40,744 nt of DNA from Planctomycetaceae bacterium (GCA_014762625.1 JABURQ010000185.1:1-40744); one strand, 5' to 3'; positions 8,036-17,911 are shown, counted from the stretch's first letter. A program made the numbers and translations. Notes: a model not told the origin generated them from the letters alone.

Positions 8036-11000
8036 TCAATCCACTTTCACCAGCGTTACCCCGCGTAGTTTGAACAGGGAGTCCCGGCGAATCGCGCCGA
8101 TGCTCTGCAACATGATCCGCGTGAAGCCCGCGTCCAGCGTCAATTCGCCGTGCTCGTGAACCGAAAACTCGTCCCAGGACGGCGTTTCCTCAACGGCCTG
8201 ATCGATCTGCTGGCGTCCCGCCGTGATGCGAAAGCGATTCCCCGAGTGCAGCGGATCGCACGAGTAATCGATCAGTACGCGATAACGTCCCGGTTCGGTC
8301 ACCTGCAACTTCCAGACGGCGCGGTCATCAGGCGTGCTCCACGTATCGAGGTTGTCGTATTCGGTCGAGAAACCGATGCTTGGGCCGTACAGATACGCCG
8401 ACGATGCGGGCAATTCGATTCGGGGAGATCCCTGCTTTACCAGTTGCGGCGAGAGGCCGGGGAACGATTTCGGATCGGGGCCGAGTTCCGAGACAAATGC
8501 CAACAGGTCGGCGAGTTGCTGATCGCTGAGATCTTTTTCGAGACCTTCCGGCATCAAGGATTTTCCGGTCGAGCGGAGAATGTCGAGATCGTTATACAGA
8601 ATCTCGGCCCGCTTCTTCTCTTTCTCTTCCAGCACAATCGACGTCGCGGTTTCGCTCACCAGACGTCCGGTCTGCTGTTTGCCGTCGTTGGTGACGGCGA
8701 TGTATTGCAGAAATTTGTCTTCGACAGCGGCGTTGGGATCGAGAATCGAGACATAGAGAGCGGCGGGAGAGCGATTGGTCAGAGCGGTCAAATCGGGACC
8801 GACTTCGTAGCCTTCATTATTGACCTTATGGCAGGTCGAGCAATGCTTTTTGAACAGAATCTGGCCTGCTTCCCGGTCTCCCGCAATCGTGAGTGCCGCT
8901 TTGCGACTCGCAAGAATCTCCGCCCGCGACGTCGGTTCGCCGAACAGTTTCTCGGCAGCCGTTTTGATGTCGGCGGAGGGATGTTGCAGAAACCGTTGCC
9001 GGTCGGAGGGAGAAAGCGCGGTGGGAGAGATGATGTTCTCTCGAACGGCGGTGAGAATCTGTGTCATGCCGGAGGACCGCTGCATCAGTTGGGAGAGCAA
9101 TTTCGACCTCAACGTCGGAGCGAGGGAGTCCCACTCCTGTAACAGTTGTCCGGTCGTCTCGGCGCCTCCGCGTTGACTGAGAATCTCCAGAGCGGCAAGT
9201 TGTAGCGGCAGAGGCGAGCCCGATTGCAGCAGGTCAGTCAGTTGCTGAATTTCTTCGTCGCGAACGCCGAGCGAATTCCCCAGGCAGCGTAATGCCTTTG
9301 TGCGTGTCTCAATCTGCAAACTCTCGTTGAAGGTGAGCTTCAGGGCCCGCTGATTGAGGGCGTCGACACTCCTGGACAGCTCGGGAGATTCAGACAGCCA
9401 GCGTTCGAGTTTCGATTTCTGATTGGCGACGGCACTCAGCATTGCCGACCAGCGATCGAGATCGTCCGAGGCGGCGACATTCGCCAGCAAACGAGTCGCG
9501 GACTCACGATCTTCGAGTCCGATGGCCGTTTGCAGGACGGGTTGCAATACATTCAAGGGAACGGGTTCCTTGGAGTCGAGGAGCCGTTCGATGGTTGTTT
9601 TGAGATTGGTTTGATTCAAAGAGCTGACGGCAGCGGCGGTTAAATACGCGTCTCCATTTCCTTTGAGAAGGATATTTCCCAGAGCCGTTCCGGCTTCGGG
9701 AGATTCCCATTCGCCCAGAGAGTAGGCGAGTTGCATCAGGAGTTGAGGATCCCTGGTCGAGGATAATTTTCCCCAGTCTTTGGTGAGCGACGGCGCATCG
9801 CTGAAAAAACGTTCGCAAATTCGGGAGGCGAAGCGTGCCAGTTGCGGACTCTCAAGATCCAGACACTTTTTCAGTTCCTCAACCGTCAAGGTTTGTGAGG
9901 GATGACTGTCCAGAACGCTCAATGCATGCATCCGTGCGAGAGTCAGCGGAGATTCGTGCAGCACGGTTTTGAGTTCTGGGACAACGATGTCGGCAGAACC
10001 GTTCCGAATCAGCCACTGACTCGCCATATCGCGAACGGGGCCGTTCGATGACTCCAGCAGATCGACGACTTCAATCTGTTTCATCTGATCCAGGTTGGAA
10101 ATCGGTCGCGGTCCCTGTTCGGGAACAACCCGATAGATGCGGCCTACGGTGTCTCCCGCGCGAACGTCGAGTTGTCGCTGCTGGTGCTCGGGAATCCATT
10201 TGGGATGTTCGATCACAAAGCGATACATGTCGGAGAACCACAGGCAACCATCGGGACCGGTCCGGATCATCGACGGACGCGACCAGTTATCGGTCGAGGC
10301 GAGGAATTCGCTCTCCTGTTCCTCGGGGGTGCGGGAACTTTTGAAGGTCACGCCTTCCTGACGCACGATCTCGCGATGGACCAGGTTATGGACCGGCTCG
10401 CAGACGAACGAGTTCCCGGCGTACTGCTCGCCGAGATAACTGTCGCGGTAGATGATCGGACTGCACGCGGAGGTGAACCGGTTTGCCCGGCTGAAATCGT
10501 TGAAGCGATTGAGGGTCCGGCTGGCGGGATAGACGGGTGCCGCTCCCGGTTGATCGGAAACCATCACCTTCGCATCGGGGAAGACAACATACGGATTCCG
10601 TTGCAAATAGCGTTGATCGAGGACGTAATGCCACATCGGGTTACTGTTGTTGCCGCCGAACCAGTTGCCGTAGTCGTCGCGGTTGATACCGAACTGGGTG
10701 TTCCCGGAAACCGCTTGGAGTTCGCCGGTGTTGGGGCGAATGCGCAAATCGCGTTTCCGGACGTTGACGCTCTCGCCGGTCTTGTTCGACCTGATCTCGC
10801 CCCCGCTGTCGCCGTTCCCCACGTACAGCCAGTTATCGAGTCCCCAGCGCAAGCCGTTGACGCGATGCTGCTGATTCCCTTCGCCGAAACCTTCGTAGAG
10901 GATTTGTGTCTCGTCGGGAACATCGTCTCCGTTGACGTCGGGAGCATAGAGAATGTGCGGAGCCGCCGTGACCAGCACGCCGTCCATGTAGACCTTCACC

Positions 11001-12673
11001 CCCGTCGGGAACGGCAGATTGTCGAGATAAACTTTCGCGGAGTCGTAGTTCCCGTCGCCGTCGGTGTCGCGGAGGACTTTCACTTTTCCCCCCGGTTTCC
11101 CTGCTCCATCGATTCCCGATGGATAATCGCCCATCTCGACCACCCACAACGAACCGTCCATCCCCCAGTCGAACGCGACCGGATCCATGACCAGCGGTTC
11201 GGCGGCGACCAGTTCGAGTTTGAGTCCTTCCGGTAACTGGAAGGACTGGAGGGCTTCTTCGGGGGATTTCGGCGGTGGGAAGTTCTCCTGTAACGCGGCC
11301 GAGTAGAACTTCGGCGGCAGGAGTGACTGCACCGTATCGTGAATGATCTCTTCGACCGCCGGGCTGAGCTGATTCGGTCGGCGATAGTAGATCATCGAGT
11401 AGTCGGCTTCGTAACCCTGTTCCTGTAGAATGCGGCGGGACGGAATGTAGCAGGGGACGTCATTCGCGTAAGAAGTGACCCACAACCGTTCGCCGTCAAA
11501 CTTCTCGTACATGGCGAGCGAGTAGTCGCAGACGACTTCTCCCGCGAGGAACACCATCGCCAGATCGTCGCCGAAGGTGAGCGTCGAGATGGCATAATCG
11601 AGCGACGTCGGCAGTTCGCCGTCCTGCTTCAGTTTGTCGAGGAAATAGCGTCCGTAGACACCTCGTTGTCCCGGCTGGTCGGCGTAGGCTTGCCACTCTT
11701 CCAGCGTGCGGGGATTTTTATAGGGGAGTTTGACAGTTTTAAATTTCCCGGTGATCTCTGAAGAGAGCGGTTTAAGTTCCGTCTTCAGTAATCGATTCAC
11801 TTCTTTCCGGAACGCTTCGCCGTGTTGTTTGGCGAAGTCGAGTTGTTCGTCGCTGCCGCGCGGTTCGGGGTTAGCGTCGGCTCCCGCTCCGATCGAAACG
11901 AGTGCGACGGCTCCGTCGTGATCCGCTTCCAGATTCGCCGACGCGTAACCGGCCCAGTCGCCGCAGATTTTGTTGAACGACGGTCCCAGCGTCGTGCAGT
12001 GACAGGCGTAATTCGACCAGATCGCAATCGGCTTTCCCGCTTCGTCTTTAGCGACGAGAATCGGCAGACGATGATCGACCGGACCGTCGGGATTCACACC
12101 GAAACCAGTCCAGGTGCCGTCTTTGAGCATCCGGCGGTTGACCGCGAAGCCCACCTCACCCTCGGCGTGATAGAGTCGTCCCGGCTGGCGGGCTTTGAGG
12201 GCCTGGGTCGCGGCGGAGACGATGAGATCGACGAGTCGCGTGGTGTAATCGTCGATACGTTCCTGCTCCGGTTCGCGGATGGTATCCCCCAGAATGTTCG
12301 GGCAGACGCCGTTCACGCAGGGACCGTTGTGAGTGTGCGTCGCGCAGAGAATAAACCGGTCGTTGGTGATCGGATACTGCATGCTGATGCGGGAGAGCGC
12401 CGCCGATCGAATCTCGGGAGTAATTCCCAGCAGTTCCGCCGTCACAATCACCACTGGCCCATCCGCATCCGCTCCCATCGCCAAAGCGCGGGCCTGGAGT
12501 TTCTGTTCGACCCCTTCCGCTTCCACCGGACGACTGCCGTAACCGGTGAGTCGAATCGGGTAGGGCGGGGTGATATCGACTTTAGCCGCTCCGACGGGAA
12601 CGAGAGGCGTTTCTTCCGCGATAACGAGAGAGGACGAAACCGTCAGTCCGAGAAACAACAGAAAACGAAGCAT
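8036..12673 (-). CDS. Giant exported fusion: ceramidase-like + propeller + HEAT + heme c
   Basis: A 1545-residue exported protein with a signal peptide at residues 1-19. Residues about 22-460 resemble neutral/alkaline non-lysosomal ceramidases: zinc-site-like ATHTHNGP, NYACHCTTLG and AGEVVCDY. At the place of the ceramidase nucleophile loop (GDVSPN type) I read GAGADANP, so the classical serine is not evident. About 470-850 is a DUF7133 sugar-dehydrogenase-like propeller (ALQSFQLPEGLKLELVAAEP, RDTDGDGNYD). About 865-1235 is helical HEAT-like sequence. CSTCH near residue 1278, followed by GYEVGPDLTALTNRSP, marks the planctomycete-type heme domain. Residues about 1420-1545 form a strand-rich carbohydrate-binding-like module. 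Hydrolysis and oxidation of one substrate is an attractive but unproven reading. Confidence 0.85.
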   Translation of the reverse strand: MLRFLLFLGLTVSSSLVIAEETPLVPVGAAKVDITPPYPIRLTGYGSRPVEAEGVEQKLQARALAMGADADGPVVIVTAELLGITPEIRSAALSRISMQYPITNDRFILCATHTHNGPCVNGVCPNILGDTIREPEQERIDDYTTRLVDLIVSAATQALKARQPGRLYHAEGEVGFAVNRRMLKDGTWTGFGVNPDGPVDHRLPILVAKDEAGKPIAIWSNYACHCTTLGPSFNKICGDWAGYASANLEADHDGAVALVSIGAGADANPEPRGSDEQLDFAKQHGEAFRKEVNRLLKTELKPLSSEITGKFKTVKLPYKNPRTLEEWQAYADQPGQRGVYGRYFLDKLKQDGELPTSLDYAISTLTFGDDLAMVFLAGEVVCDYSLAMYEKFDGERLWVTSYANDVPCYIPSRRILQEQGYEADYSMIYYRRPNQLSPAVEEIIHDTVQSLLPPKFYSAALQENFPPPKSPEEALQSFQLPEGLKLELVAAEPLVMDPVAFDWGMDGSLWVVEMGDYPSGIDGAGKPGGKVKVLRDTDGDGNYDSAKVYLDNLPFPTGVKVYMDGVLVTAAPHILYAPDVNGDDVPDETQILYEGFGEGNQQHRVNGLRWGLDNWLYVGNGDSGGEIRSNKTGESVNVRKRDLRIRPNTGELQAVSGNTQFGINRDDYGNWFGGNNSNPMWHYVLDQRYLQRNPYVVFPDAKVMVSDQPGAAPVYPASRTLNRFNDFSRANRFTSACSPIIYRDSYLGEQYAGNSFVCEPVHNLVHREIVRQEGVTFKSSRTPEEQESEFLASTDNWSRPSMIRTGPDGCLWFSDMYRFVIEHPKWIPEHQQRQLDVRAGDTVGRIYRVVPEQGPRPISNLDQMKQIEVVDLLESSNGPVRDMASQWLIRNGSADIVVPELKTVLHESPLTLARMHALSVLDSHPSQTLTVEELKKCLDLESPQLARFASRICERFFSDAPSLTKDWGKLSSTRDPQLLMQLAYSLGEWESPEAGTALGNILLKGNGDAYLTAAAVSSLNQTNLKTTIERLLDSKEPVPLNVLQPVLQTAIGLEDRESATRLLANVAASDDLDRWSAMLSAVANQKSKLERWLSESPELSRSVDALNQRALKLTFNESLQIETRTKALRCLGNSLGVRDEEIQQLTDLLQSGSPLPLQLAALEILSQRGGAETTGQLLQEWDSLAPTLRSKLLSQLMQRSSGMTQILTAVRENIISPTALSPSDRQRFLQHPSADIKTAAEKLFGEPTSRAEILASRKAALTIAGDREAGQILFKKHCSTCHKVNNEGYEVGPDLTALTNRSPAALYVSILDPNAAVEDKFLQYIAVTNDGKQQTGRLVSETATSIVLEEKEKKRAEILYNDLDILRSTGKSLMPEGLEKDLSDQQLADLLAFVSELGPDPKSFPGLSPQLVKQGSPRIELPASSAYLYGPSIGFSTEYDNLDTWSTPDDRAVWKLQVTEPGRYRVLIDYSCDPLHSGNRFRITAGRQQIDQAVEETPSWDEFSVHEHGELTLDAGFTRIMLQSIGAIRRDSLFKLRGVTLVKVD

Positions 12674-12857
12674 GTCTCACCTGTGCAGTTGGGAATCGAG
12701 GGTGGTCGTGGAGACGCGAGCGAACTTCATCCTAACCCGGACCGTCCGCCGATGCGATGCAGAGTTTGGAAGATGTTCGGAGTCGATCATTGAGATTCCA
12801 CTCGCTCCGCACGATAATCGATCCATCCGCACACCGTTTTTTAGAGAAAGTGTTGTC
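12674..12857. promoter_or_regulatory. Divergent intergenic region
   Basis: This 184-bp gap separates the outward-pointing giant fusion gene and the DUF1080-like gene and must hold promoters for both. I see no -35/-10 pair or operator clear enough to name. Confidence 0.4.
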
Positions 12858-13538
12858 ATGAAAATGATCGCCGTCATGCTGGTCGTTCTTCCCTCGCTGG
12901 TGAGGGCCGCCGAAGTCCCCGCCGAACCGCTGGCCGAGAAGGGAGAATTGGTCTTCACGGACGATTTTGAACGGGAGGGCCTGGGCGAATGGAAAGCGCT
13001 CATTCCCGGCTTTTCCGTCAACGACGGGGTCCTGAAAGGCTGGCAGGCGAAAGACGATCACGGTGCCGTCGGTCGCGTTTATCGCCCGATGAAAGACGCC
13101 ATCGTCGAGTTCAAATTCAAACTCGACGGCTCAAACCGTTTCAACGTGGTCTTCGACGACAAAAATTACAAAGGTTCACACGCGGGACACATCGCCCGCG
13201 TGGCGTTCAGCCCGGCTCAGATTCGACTCGGCGACGACAAGGAAGGGATCATGCGGAACGATATCTTTGCGATGCGACGCGATCCGAAACAAAAAGCCAA
13301 AGCCGATGAATTGATCAAAGATCGTGGCTCGGTGGCGAAGGTCAAAGTCGATGCTGGAAAATGGCATCACGTCGTTATCGAGATCGTCGGCGATCGGATG
13401 CGGGTCAGCTTCGACGGCGAACCGGTCGGCTATTTACAGTCGCCGGGGTTGGCCCATCCGACCAAAGAGAGTGTTCACTTCACTGTGAACGGTTCCGGCG
13501 TGTTATACGATAACGTCAAAATCTGGAAGGCGAAGTAG
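12858..13538 (+). CDS. Exported lectin-fold protein (DUF1080/LamG-like)
   Basis: A 226-residue protein with a signal peptide at residues 1-18 (MKMIAVMLVVLPSLVRA). The start at 12858 is chosen for that signal; the frame is open upstream but gives no signal. The mature part has the concanavalin-like jelly-roll pattern of the DUF1080 (3-keto-disaccharide hydrolase) family: LVFTDDFEREGLGEWKA, SVNDGVLKGWQAKDDHGA, IVEFKFKLDGSNRFNVVFDD, GKWHHVVIEIVGDRMRVSFD and a final LYDNVKIWK. Proteins of this fold in planctomycetes bind or cleave sugars outside the cytoplasm. The aldolase gene follows 87 bp downstream on the same strand, so the two may be co-expressed. Confidence 0.78.
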   Translation: MKMIAVMLVVLPSLVRAAEVPAEPLAEKGELVFTDDFEREGLGEWKALIPGFSVNDGVLKGWQAKDDHGAVGRVYRPMKDAIVEFKFKLDGSNRFNVVFDDKNYKGSHAGHIARVAFSPAQIRLGDDKEGIMRNDIFAMRRDPKQKAKADELIKDRGSVAKVKVDAGKWHHVVIEIVGDRMRVSFDGEPVGYLQSPGLAHPTKESVHFTVNGSGVLYDNVKIWKAK

Positions 13539-13625
13539 GGAGAAGTTTTGAGTTTGAAGTTTTGAGTTTTAAGTAGTTAGAAAGACTGTCAGCCACTGCC
13601 TGACCTACATCAATAAAGTTTTCCC

Positions 13626-14381
13626 ATGACACACAATTTTCGACAACGACTCCGTGCTCTCGAACCGCTCATCGGGACCATGATCACCCTCGATACTCCC
13701 GCCACCGCCGAAGTGCTCGCACAACTTGGATTCGACTGGTTTTTCGTCGACGGCGAACACGGACCGCTGGAATCTGCCGAGTTACTCGGCATTCTGCGAG
13801 CCGTCGATCATAAGGTTCCTTGCGTTGTGCGCGTTCCCGCTGCCGAAGAAACGCCCATCAAAAAGGTCCTCGACATCGGCGCGGCCGGGGTCATCGTCCC
13901 GATGGTCAATACGCCGGAACAGGCGGCGGAGGTGGTCAGACACGCTCGCTACGCTCCGCAGGGTTCGCGGGGTGTCGGACTGGCTCGCGCTCACGGTTAC
14001 GGACTCACTTTCGGCGATTACGTCGAAAACGCCAATGAGACCGTGTCGGTGATCGTGCAGGCGGAACACATCGACGCCGTCAACAACATCGAAAGAATTG
14101 TGCAGGTCGAAGGGATCGACGCGATTCAACTCGGACCGTACGATCTCTCCGCCAGCATGGGGAAAATGGGACAGGTGGACGACCCCGAAGTCATCCAGGC
14201 TATCGATCACGTGATCAAAACCTGTCAGGAAGCGGGCCTCGCCATCGGCTGGTTCGGGGTGACGGCGGAAGCGGTGAGACCGTATCTGGATCGCGGTTGT
14301 ACGCTGATGACGGCGGGTGTCGATACCCTGATGCTGGCTTCTGCCGGGAAGCGCGTTCTCAAAGTGATGCGGGACGAGTAA
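13626..14381 (+). CDS. HpcH/HpaI-family class II aldolase
   Basis: A 251-residue cytoplasmic aldolase of the family that includes 4-hydroxy-2-oxoheptanedioate aldolase and 2-dehydro-3-deoxyglucarate aldolase, which split 4-hydroxy-2-oxo acids to pyruvate and an aldehyde. The catalytic His45 sits in VDGEHGP and Arg69 in CVVRVPAAE; metal ligands are Glu147 in IVQAEHID and Asp173 in QLGPYDLSASMG. These spacings match the E. coli HpaI residues (His45, Arg70, Glu149, Asp175) well. The length is usual for the family and the full active site is present. Its place after a sugar-fold exported protein suggests a role in sugar-acid breakdown, but the exact substrate cannot be read from the sequence. Confidence 0.9.
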   Translation: MTHNFRQRLRALEPLIGTMITLDTPATAEVLAQLGFDWFFVDGEHGPLESAELLGILRAVDHKVPCVVRVPAAEETPIKKVLDIGAAGVIVPMVNTPEQAAEVVRHARYAPQGSRGVGLARAHGYGLTFGDYVENANETVSVIVQAEHIDAVNNIERIVQVEGIDAIQLGPYDLSASMGKMGQVDDPEVIQAIDHVIKTCQEAGLAIGWFGVTAEAVRPYLDRGCTLMTAGVDTLMLASAGKRVLKVMRDE

Positions 14382-14397
14382 ACGCTTCTGGAGAGGA

Positions 14398-15081
14398 TCA
14401 AAGATCGAGGAGTTTCAAAAACCGGTTGAGATCGGAAAAATCCTCAAACAAAAAGTCGGGATCCGACGGTTCCAGTTCTTCGACGGAGTAAATCCCCGTC
14501 GCCACCGCCACCACATTGGCACCGATCGCGCGGGCGCATTCCACATCCGCCGGCGTATCGCCGATCACCCAGATATCGGACGGGTCGAAATCCCGCCCCA
14601 GTCGTTGCAGCACGTGGCCGAGTGCCTCTTTCGCCACTTCGTTGCGGTGGGTGTATTTGTCGCCGAACCCTCCAAAATCAAAATGATGATGCATTTTGTA
14701 ATGCTGCAATTTCAAGTAGGCCGCCTCGCGAAAATTCCCGGTCAGCAAACCGAGCACGATATCGTCCCGTTGAGAGAGCGCGTCCAGCGTTTCCGGCATA
14801 CCGGGCAGAATTTGTCCCTGCGGTTCTCTTTCCTTGAGGTGCAGAGGCAGCAGCCTCAGATAGCAGTCGAGAAACTGTCGGAAGGAGAGCTCGCTGAACG
14901 GGAGGTCGTAAGCGGTGAAGACATCCAATGAGATCGCTCGATCCGTTCGCCCCGCAGCGGGAATATCAAACAGAGGTCCAGACGCGCCGAATTCCTCGCG
15001 GATGGCGGCCAGCATGGCGGACCCTCCCGCACCTCCGGTGTTGATCAGCGTTCCATCAATATCAAACAGGCAAACTTGCAT
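14398..15081 (-). CDS. HAD-superfamily phosphatase (phosphoglycolate-phosphatase-like)
   Basis: A 227-residue HAD hydrolase. Motif I is FDIDGTL near the N-terminus (nucleophile Asp and general-acid Asp two residues on), motif II is LGLLTGN, and motif IV is WVIGDTPADVECA, with a helical cap between motifs I and II. It should dephosphorylate a small phosphorylated metabolite in the cytoplasm, possibly phosphoglycolate or a sugar phosphate. I use the ATG at 15081; a GTG directly before it (15084) is an equal alternative. It converges with the aldolase gene after 16 bp and lies 72 bp downstream of the DUF1501 gene on the same strand. Confidence 0.85.
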   Translation of the reverse strand: MQVCLFDIDGTLINTGGAGGSAMLAAIREEFGASGPLFDIPAAGRTDRAISLDVFTAYDLPFSELSFRQFLDCYLRLLPLHLKEREPQGQILPGMPETLDALSQRDDIVLGLLTGNFREAAYLKLQHYKMHHHFDFGGFGDKYTHRNEVAKEALGHVLQRLGRDFDPSDIWVIGDTPADVECARAIGANVVAVATGIYSVEELEPSDPDFLFEDFSDLNRFLKLLDL

Positions 15082-15153
15082 CACTCACTCGCTATTCGAT
15101 GTTTCTTTCAAAATAGCGATTTTGATGAACTGAGAACAGTGCGTCGAAAGGAT

Positions 15154-16530
15154 TTACAGAATCTCACGGATCGGTTCGTTATTCGGCAGGATCGGAATCG
15201 GGCGACCGGAATGATCGAGGAATGTCTGCGTCGGATCGATCCCCATCACGTGATACACTGTGGCGAGAACGTTGTCGGGTGTGAGCGCCCGTTCGATCGG
15301 ATGTTCGGCTTTGTCGTTCGTTTTGCCGACGATCGCTCCTCCCTGCAATCCGCCTCCCGCCATCATCACCGAAATCGCGTTCCCCCAGTGATCGCGGCCT
15401 GGAATCGGAATTCCCGGCTGCCCTTGATTGAGACGCGGCGTCCGTCCGAATTCGCCCATCACCACCACGAGGGTGTCGTCCAGCATCCCCCGTAACGAGA
15501 GATCATCGAGTAACGCGGAAACGGCCCGATCGACGACCGGCAGTTTGTAGCCGTGGCCGTCTTTGATTTTGGAGTGATCGTCCCAGTGCGGCATATCGAC
15601 CGTCACGAAGGTGACGCCCGATTCCACGAGCCGTCGGGCGAGTAACGTATAATGTCCCCACGGTCCGCGCCCGTACCGATCGCGGAGTTTCGGATCTTCC
15701 TTCTCGATGTCGAACGCTTCCCGCGCTTCACCGCCGACGATCATGTCGACCGCCTGCTGTTGATACCGGTCGAAGGAGTCCATGACGCCGGTCTGATCGA
15801 CCTCGCGTCTCAAACTATCGATTTGTGTGAGTAACTCGAGTCGTTCTTTCGAACGATTCGCTTCGTCTGTTTTCATCTGCTCCAGAATTTTCGGAGGTTT
15901 GATGGCCGCTTTATACTTCGCGGAGAGATACTTCTGCTGATCGTTGACCTGAAACGGATTAAACGACTGACCCAGATAGGCGGCTCCCTGATAGCCGGGA
16001 TAGATATAAACACTTTGCGCGGCGGGAAGGCCGACATACGCGGGAAGCCCCGCTTTGTTCGGACCCCGCGTGCGGGAGACGTACGAACCGACGGAGGGAT
16101 ACTTCTGAATCTTGTCGGCGGAGGTCGAACCGAAACGCCCGGTCAACATCCAGTGAGCGCCGGCGAAATGATCTCCCGTGCCATGATGCAGCGACCGGAT
16201 GAAGACCATCTTGTCGGCGTGTTCCGCATGCATCGGCAGAATTTCCGAACATTGCATGCCAGGGACATTGGTCGAAATCGCTCCCCACGGTCCGCGGTAT
16301 TCGACGGGCGCGTGCGGTTTAGGATCGTAGGTTTCGAGCTGGCTCGGTCCGCCGTCCAGCCAGATCAGAATCACCGACTTCTTCGTCTCGCGCGCCGCGC
16401 CTTCCGCCCGGAGCCGGATGAGATCCGCCTGCGTCAGTCCCGTTAACCCGAGAAAGCCAGCTTTGAGGGCCGACCGACGCGAGAATCCCTGGCAGTTATT
16501 CCGGGATGACCCGTTTTGGATTTCCAGCAT
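15154..16530 (-). CDS. DUF1501 protein with twin-arginine signal
   Basis: A 458-residue protein of the DUF1501 family, which is distantly related to alkaline phosphatases and sulfatases and is strongly expanded in planctomycetes. The N-terminus carries a twin-arginine export signal: SRRSALKAGFLGLTGL at about residues 17-32. The family pattern follows in order: KKSVILIWLDGGPSQLETYD, LHHGTGDHFAGAHWMLTGR, DMPHWDDHSKIKDGHGYK, VVVMGEFGRTPRLNQGQPG and GRDHWGNAISVMMAGGG. Asp and His residues in these blocks are the likely metal ligands. Tat export suggests folding with cofactor in the cytoplasm before export. Biochemical function is not established for the family. It faces away from the flavoenzyme gene at 16712. 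Confidence 0.9.
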   Translation of the reverse strand: MLEIQNGSSRNNCQGFSRRSALKAGFLGLTGLTQADLIRLRAEGAARETKKSVILIWLDGGPSQLETYDPKPHAPVEYRGPWGAISTNVPGMQCSEILPMHAEHADKMVFIRSLHHGTGDHFAGAHWMLTGRFGSTSADKIQKYPSVGSYVSRTRGPNKAGLPAYVGLPAAQSVYIYPGYQGAAYLGQSFNPFQVNDQQKYLSAKYKAAIKPPKILEQMKTDEANRSKERLELLTQIDSLRREVDQTGVMDSFDRYQQQAVDMIVGGEAREAFDIEKEDPKLRDRYGRGPWGHYTLLARRLVESGVTFVTVDMPHWDDHSKIKDGHGYKLPVVDRAVSALLDDLSLRGMLDDTLVVVMGEFGRTPRLNQGQPGIPIPGRDHWGNAISVMMAGGGLQGGAIVGKTNDKAEHPIERALTPDNVLATVYHVMGIDPTQTFLDHSGRPIPILPNNEPIREIL

Positions 16531-16711
16531 ACTGTGCCTTTTGTGATCGGCGGGTAATTGAAGTTCGGCGCGAACAAATCGAGAAGGTTTGATATGTTAG
16601 ATTGTAATGTCGAAATGGGTCGGGGCAAAGAGTTCTTTTTGATTGAGGGATGAAATCACTGCTTGACCGGACTTAAATAGAGACTCCTTCATTTTTACAG
16701 GTCAGAACTTC

Positions 16712-17887
16712 GTGTCCTCAATTTCCAACAAACCTCACATTGCCGTCATCGGAGCCGGAGCGATGGGCGGCTGGACCGCCTGGCATCTGCGGCAACAGGG
16801 GATGGACGTCACACTGGTCGATGCTTGGGGGCCGGGACATTCGCGAGCCAGTTCCGGCGGCGAGACGCGCGTCATTCGCGGCATCTACGGTCAGGATCGC
16901 CTCTACGTCGAATGGGTGGTGCGGGCGCTGGAACTCTGGAATGCTCTGGGCGAGCAGTGGAACGAACGCCTCTATCACAAAACCGGCCTGCTTTGGATGT
17001 TCGTCGCCGAGGACGATTACGCCAAACTTTCGATTCCCGTCATTGAAGAGTTCGGTCTCGCCGTCGATCCGTTGCCACATGCCGACGCTGAACGCCGTTT
17101 CCCGCAAGTCAACTTCAACGACGTGCGGTCGATCTACTTCGAGCGCGAGGCCGGTTATCTCAAAGCCCGACACGCCTGCCGCGTGGTCTGCGAACAGTTT
17201 CAGCAAGCAGGCGGAAGCTATCGACAATCGGCCGTTCAGCCGGAGTACAATCAGAGCGGCGAAATCGAACAACTCATCCTCTCCGACGGCAGTCGATTAC
17301 AGGCCGATCAGTATCTCTTTGCCTGCGGCCCGTGGTTGCCGAAACTGTTTCCGGAGGTACTCGGTTCCGGCATTTCCCTCAGCCGACAGGAAGTGTATTA
17401 CTTCGGTCCGCCCGCGGGAACCAATTGCTTCGAGACAGGCCAGTTCCCGGCCTGGATCAATTTCGACGAACCGTTCCATTACGGCCTTCCGTCCGTGGAA
17501 GGTCGGGGTTTCAAAATTGCCGACGACTCGCGAATGAAGTCGATCGATCCGACCGACGATCCACGCATCCCGTCCGTGGAAGGGATCGAAAAAGCGAAGT
17601 CGTTTTTAGGACATCGGTTTCCGCTATTGAAAGACGCCCCGTTGATCGAGGCCCGCGTCTGCCAGTACACCAACAGCCCCGACGGCCATTTGATTGTCGA
17701 TCGGCATCCCGATTCCGATAACGTTTGGATCGCGGGGGCAGGTTCCGGACACAGTTTCAAACTGGGGCCGGCGTTAGGAGAACATATCGCCGCCTGTATG
17801 ACGGGTGACGCATCGCCGCTGGAAATGTTCTCGCTGTCGCGATTGAAGAACGCCGTCAGCTCCCAATCTCAACACGGAACGCATTAG
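16712..17887 (+). CDS. Sarcosine oxidase / N-methyl-amino-acid oxidase-like flavoenzyme
   Basis: A 391-residue FAD-dependent amine oxidase of the monomeric sarcosine oxidase / N-methyltryptophan oxidase group. The dinucleotide motif is AVIGAGAMGGWTAWHL (residues 11-26), followed by SSGGETRVIRGIYG (47-60). Cys317 in VCQYTNSPDGHLIVDRHP matches the cysteine that carries covalent FAD in these enzymes, and Lys268 in GRGFKIADDS matches the oxygen-activating lysine. The end block AGAGSGHSFKLGPALGE is typical. It is expected to oxidise an N-methyl amino acid to aldehyde, amine and hydrogen peroxide in the cytoplasm. The start is a GTG, with AGGT a few bases upstream. No catalase lies nearby. Confidence 0.9.
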   Translation: MSSISNKPHIAVIGAGAMGGWTAWHLRQQGMDVTLVDAWGPGHSRASSGGETRVIRGIYGQDRLYVEWVVRALELWNALGEQWNERLYHKTGLLWMFVAEDDYAKLSIPVIEEFGLAVDPLPHADAERRFPQVNFNDVRSIYFEREAGYLKARHACRVVCEQFQQAGGSYRQSAVQPEYNQSGEIEQLILSDGSRLQADQYLFACGPWLPKLFPEVLGSGISLSRQEVYYFGPPAGTNCFETGQFPAWINFDEPFHYGLPSVEGRGFKIADDSRMKSIDPTDDPRIPSVEGIEKAKSFLGHRFPLLKDAPLIEARVCQYTNSPDGHLIVDRHPDSDNVWIAGAGSGHSFKLGPALGEHIAACMTGDASPLEMFSLSRLKNAVSSQSQHGTH

Positions 17888-17911
17888 TCGGAGTGAGAAT
17901 CTTCGCTCCGT

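Noticed and set aside
10172-11236. Plus-strand open frame (354 codons) opposite the giant fusion
   Set aside because: Antisense shadow of the propeller domain with no family features.
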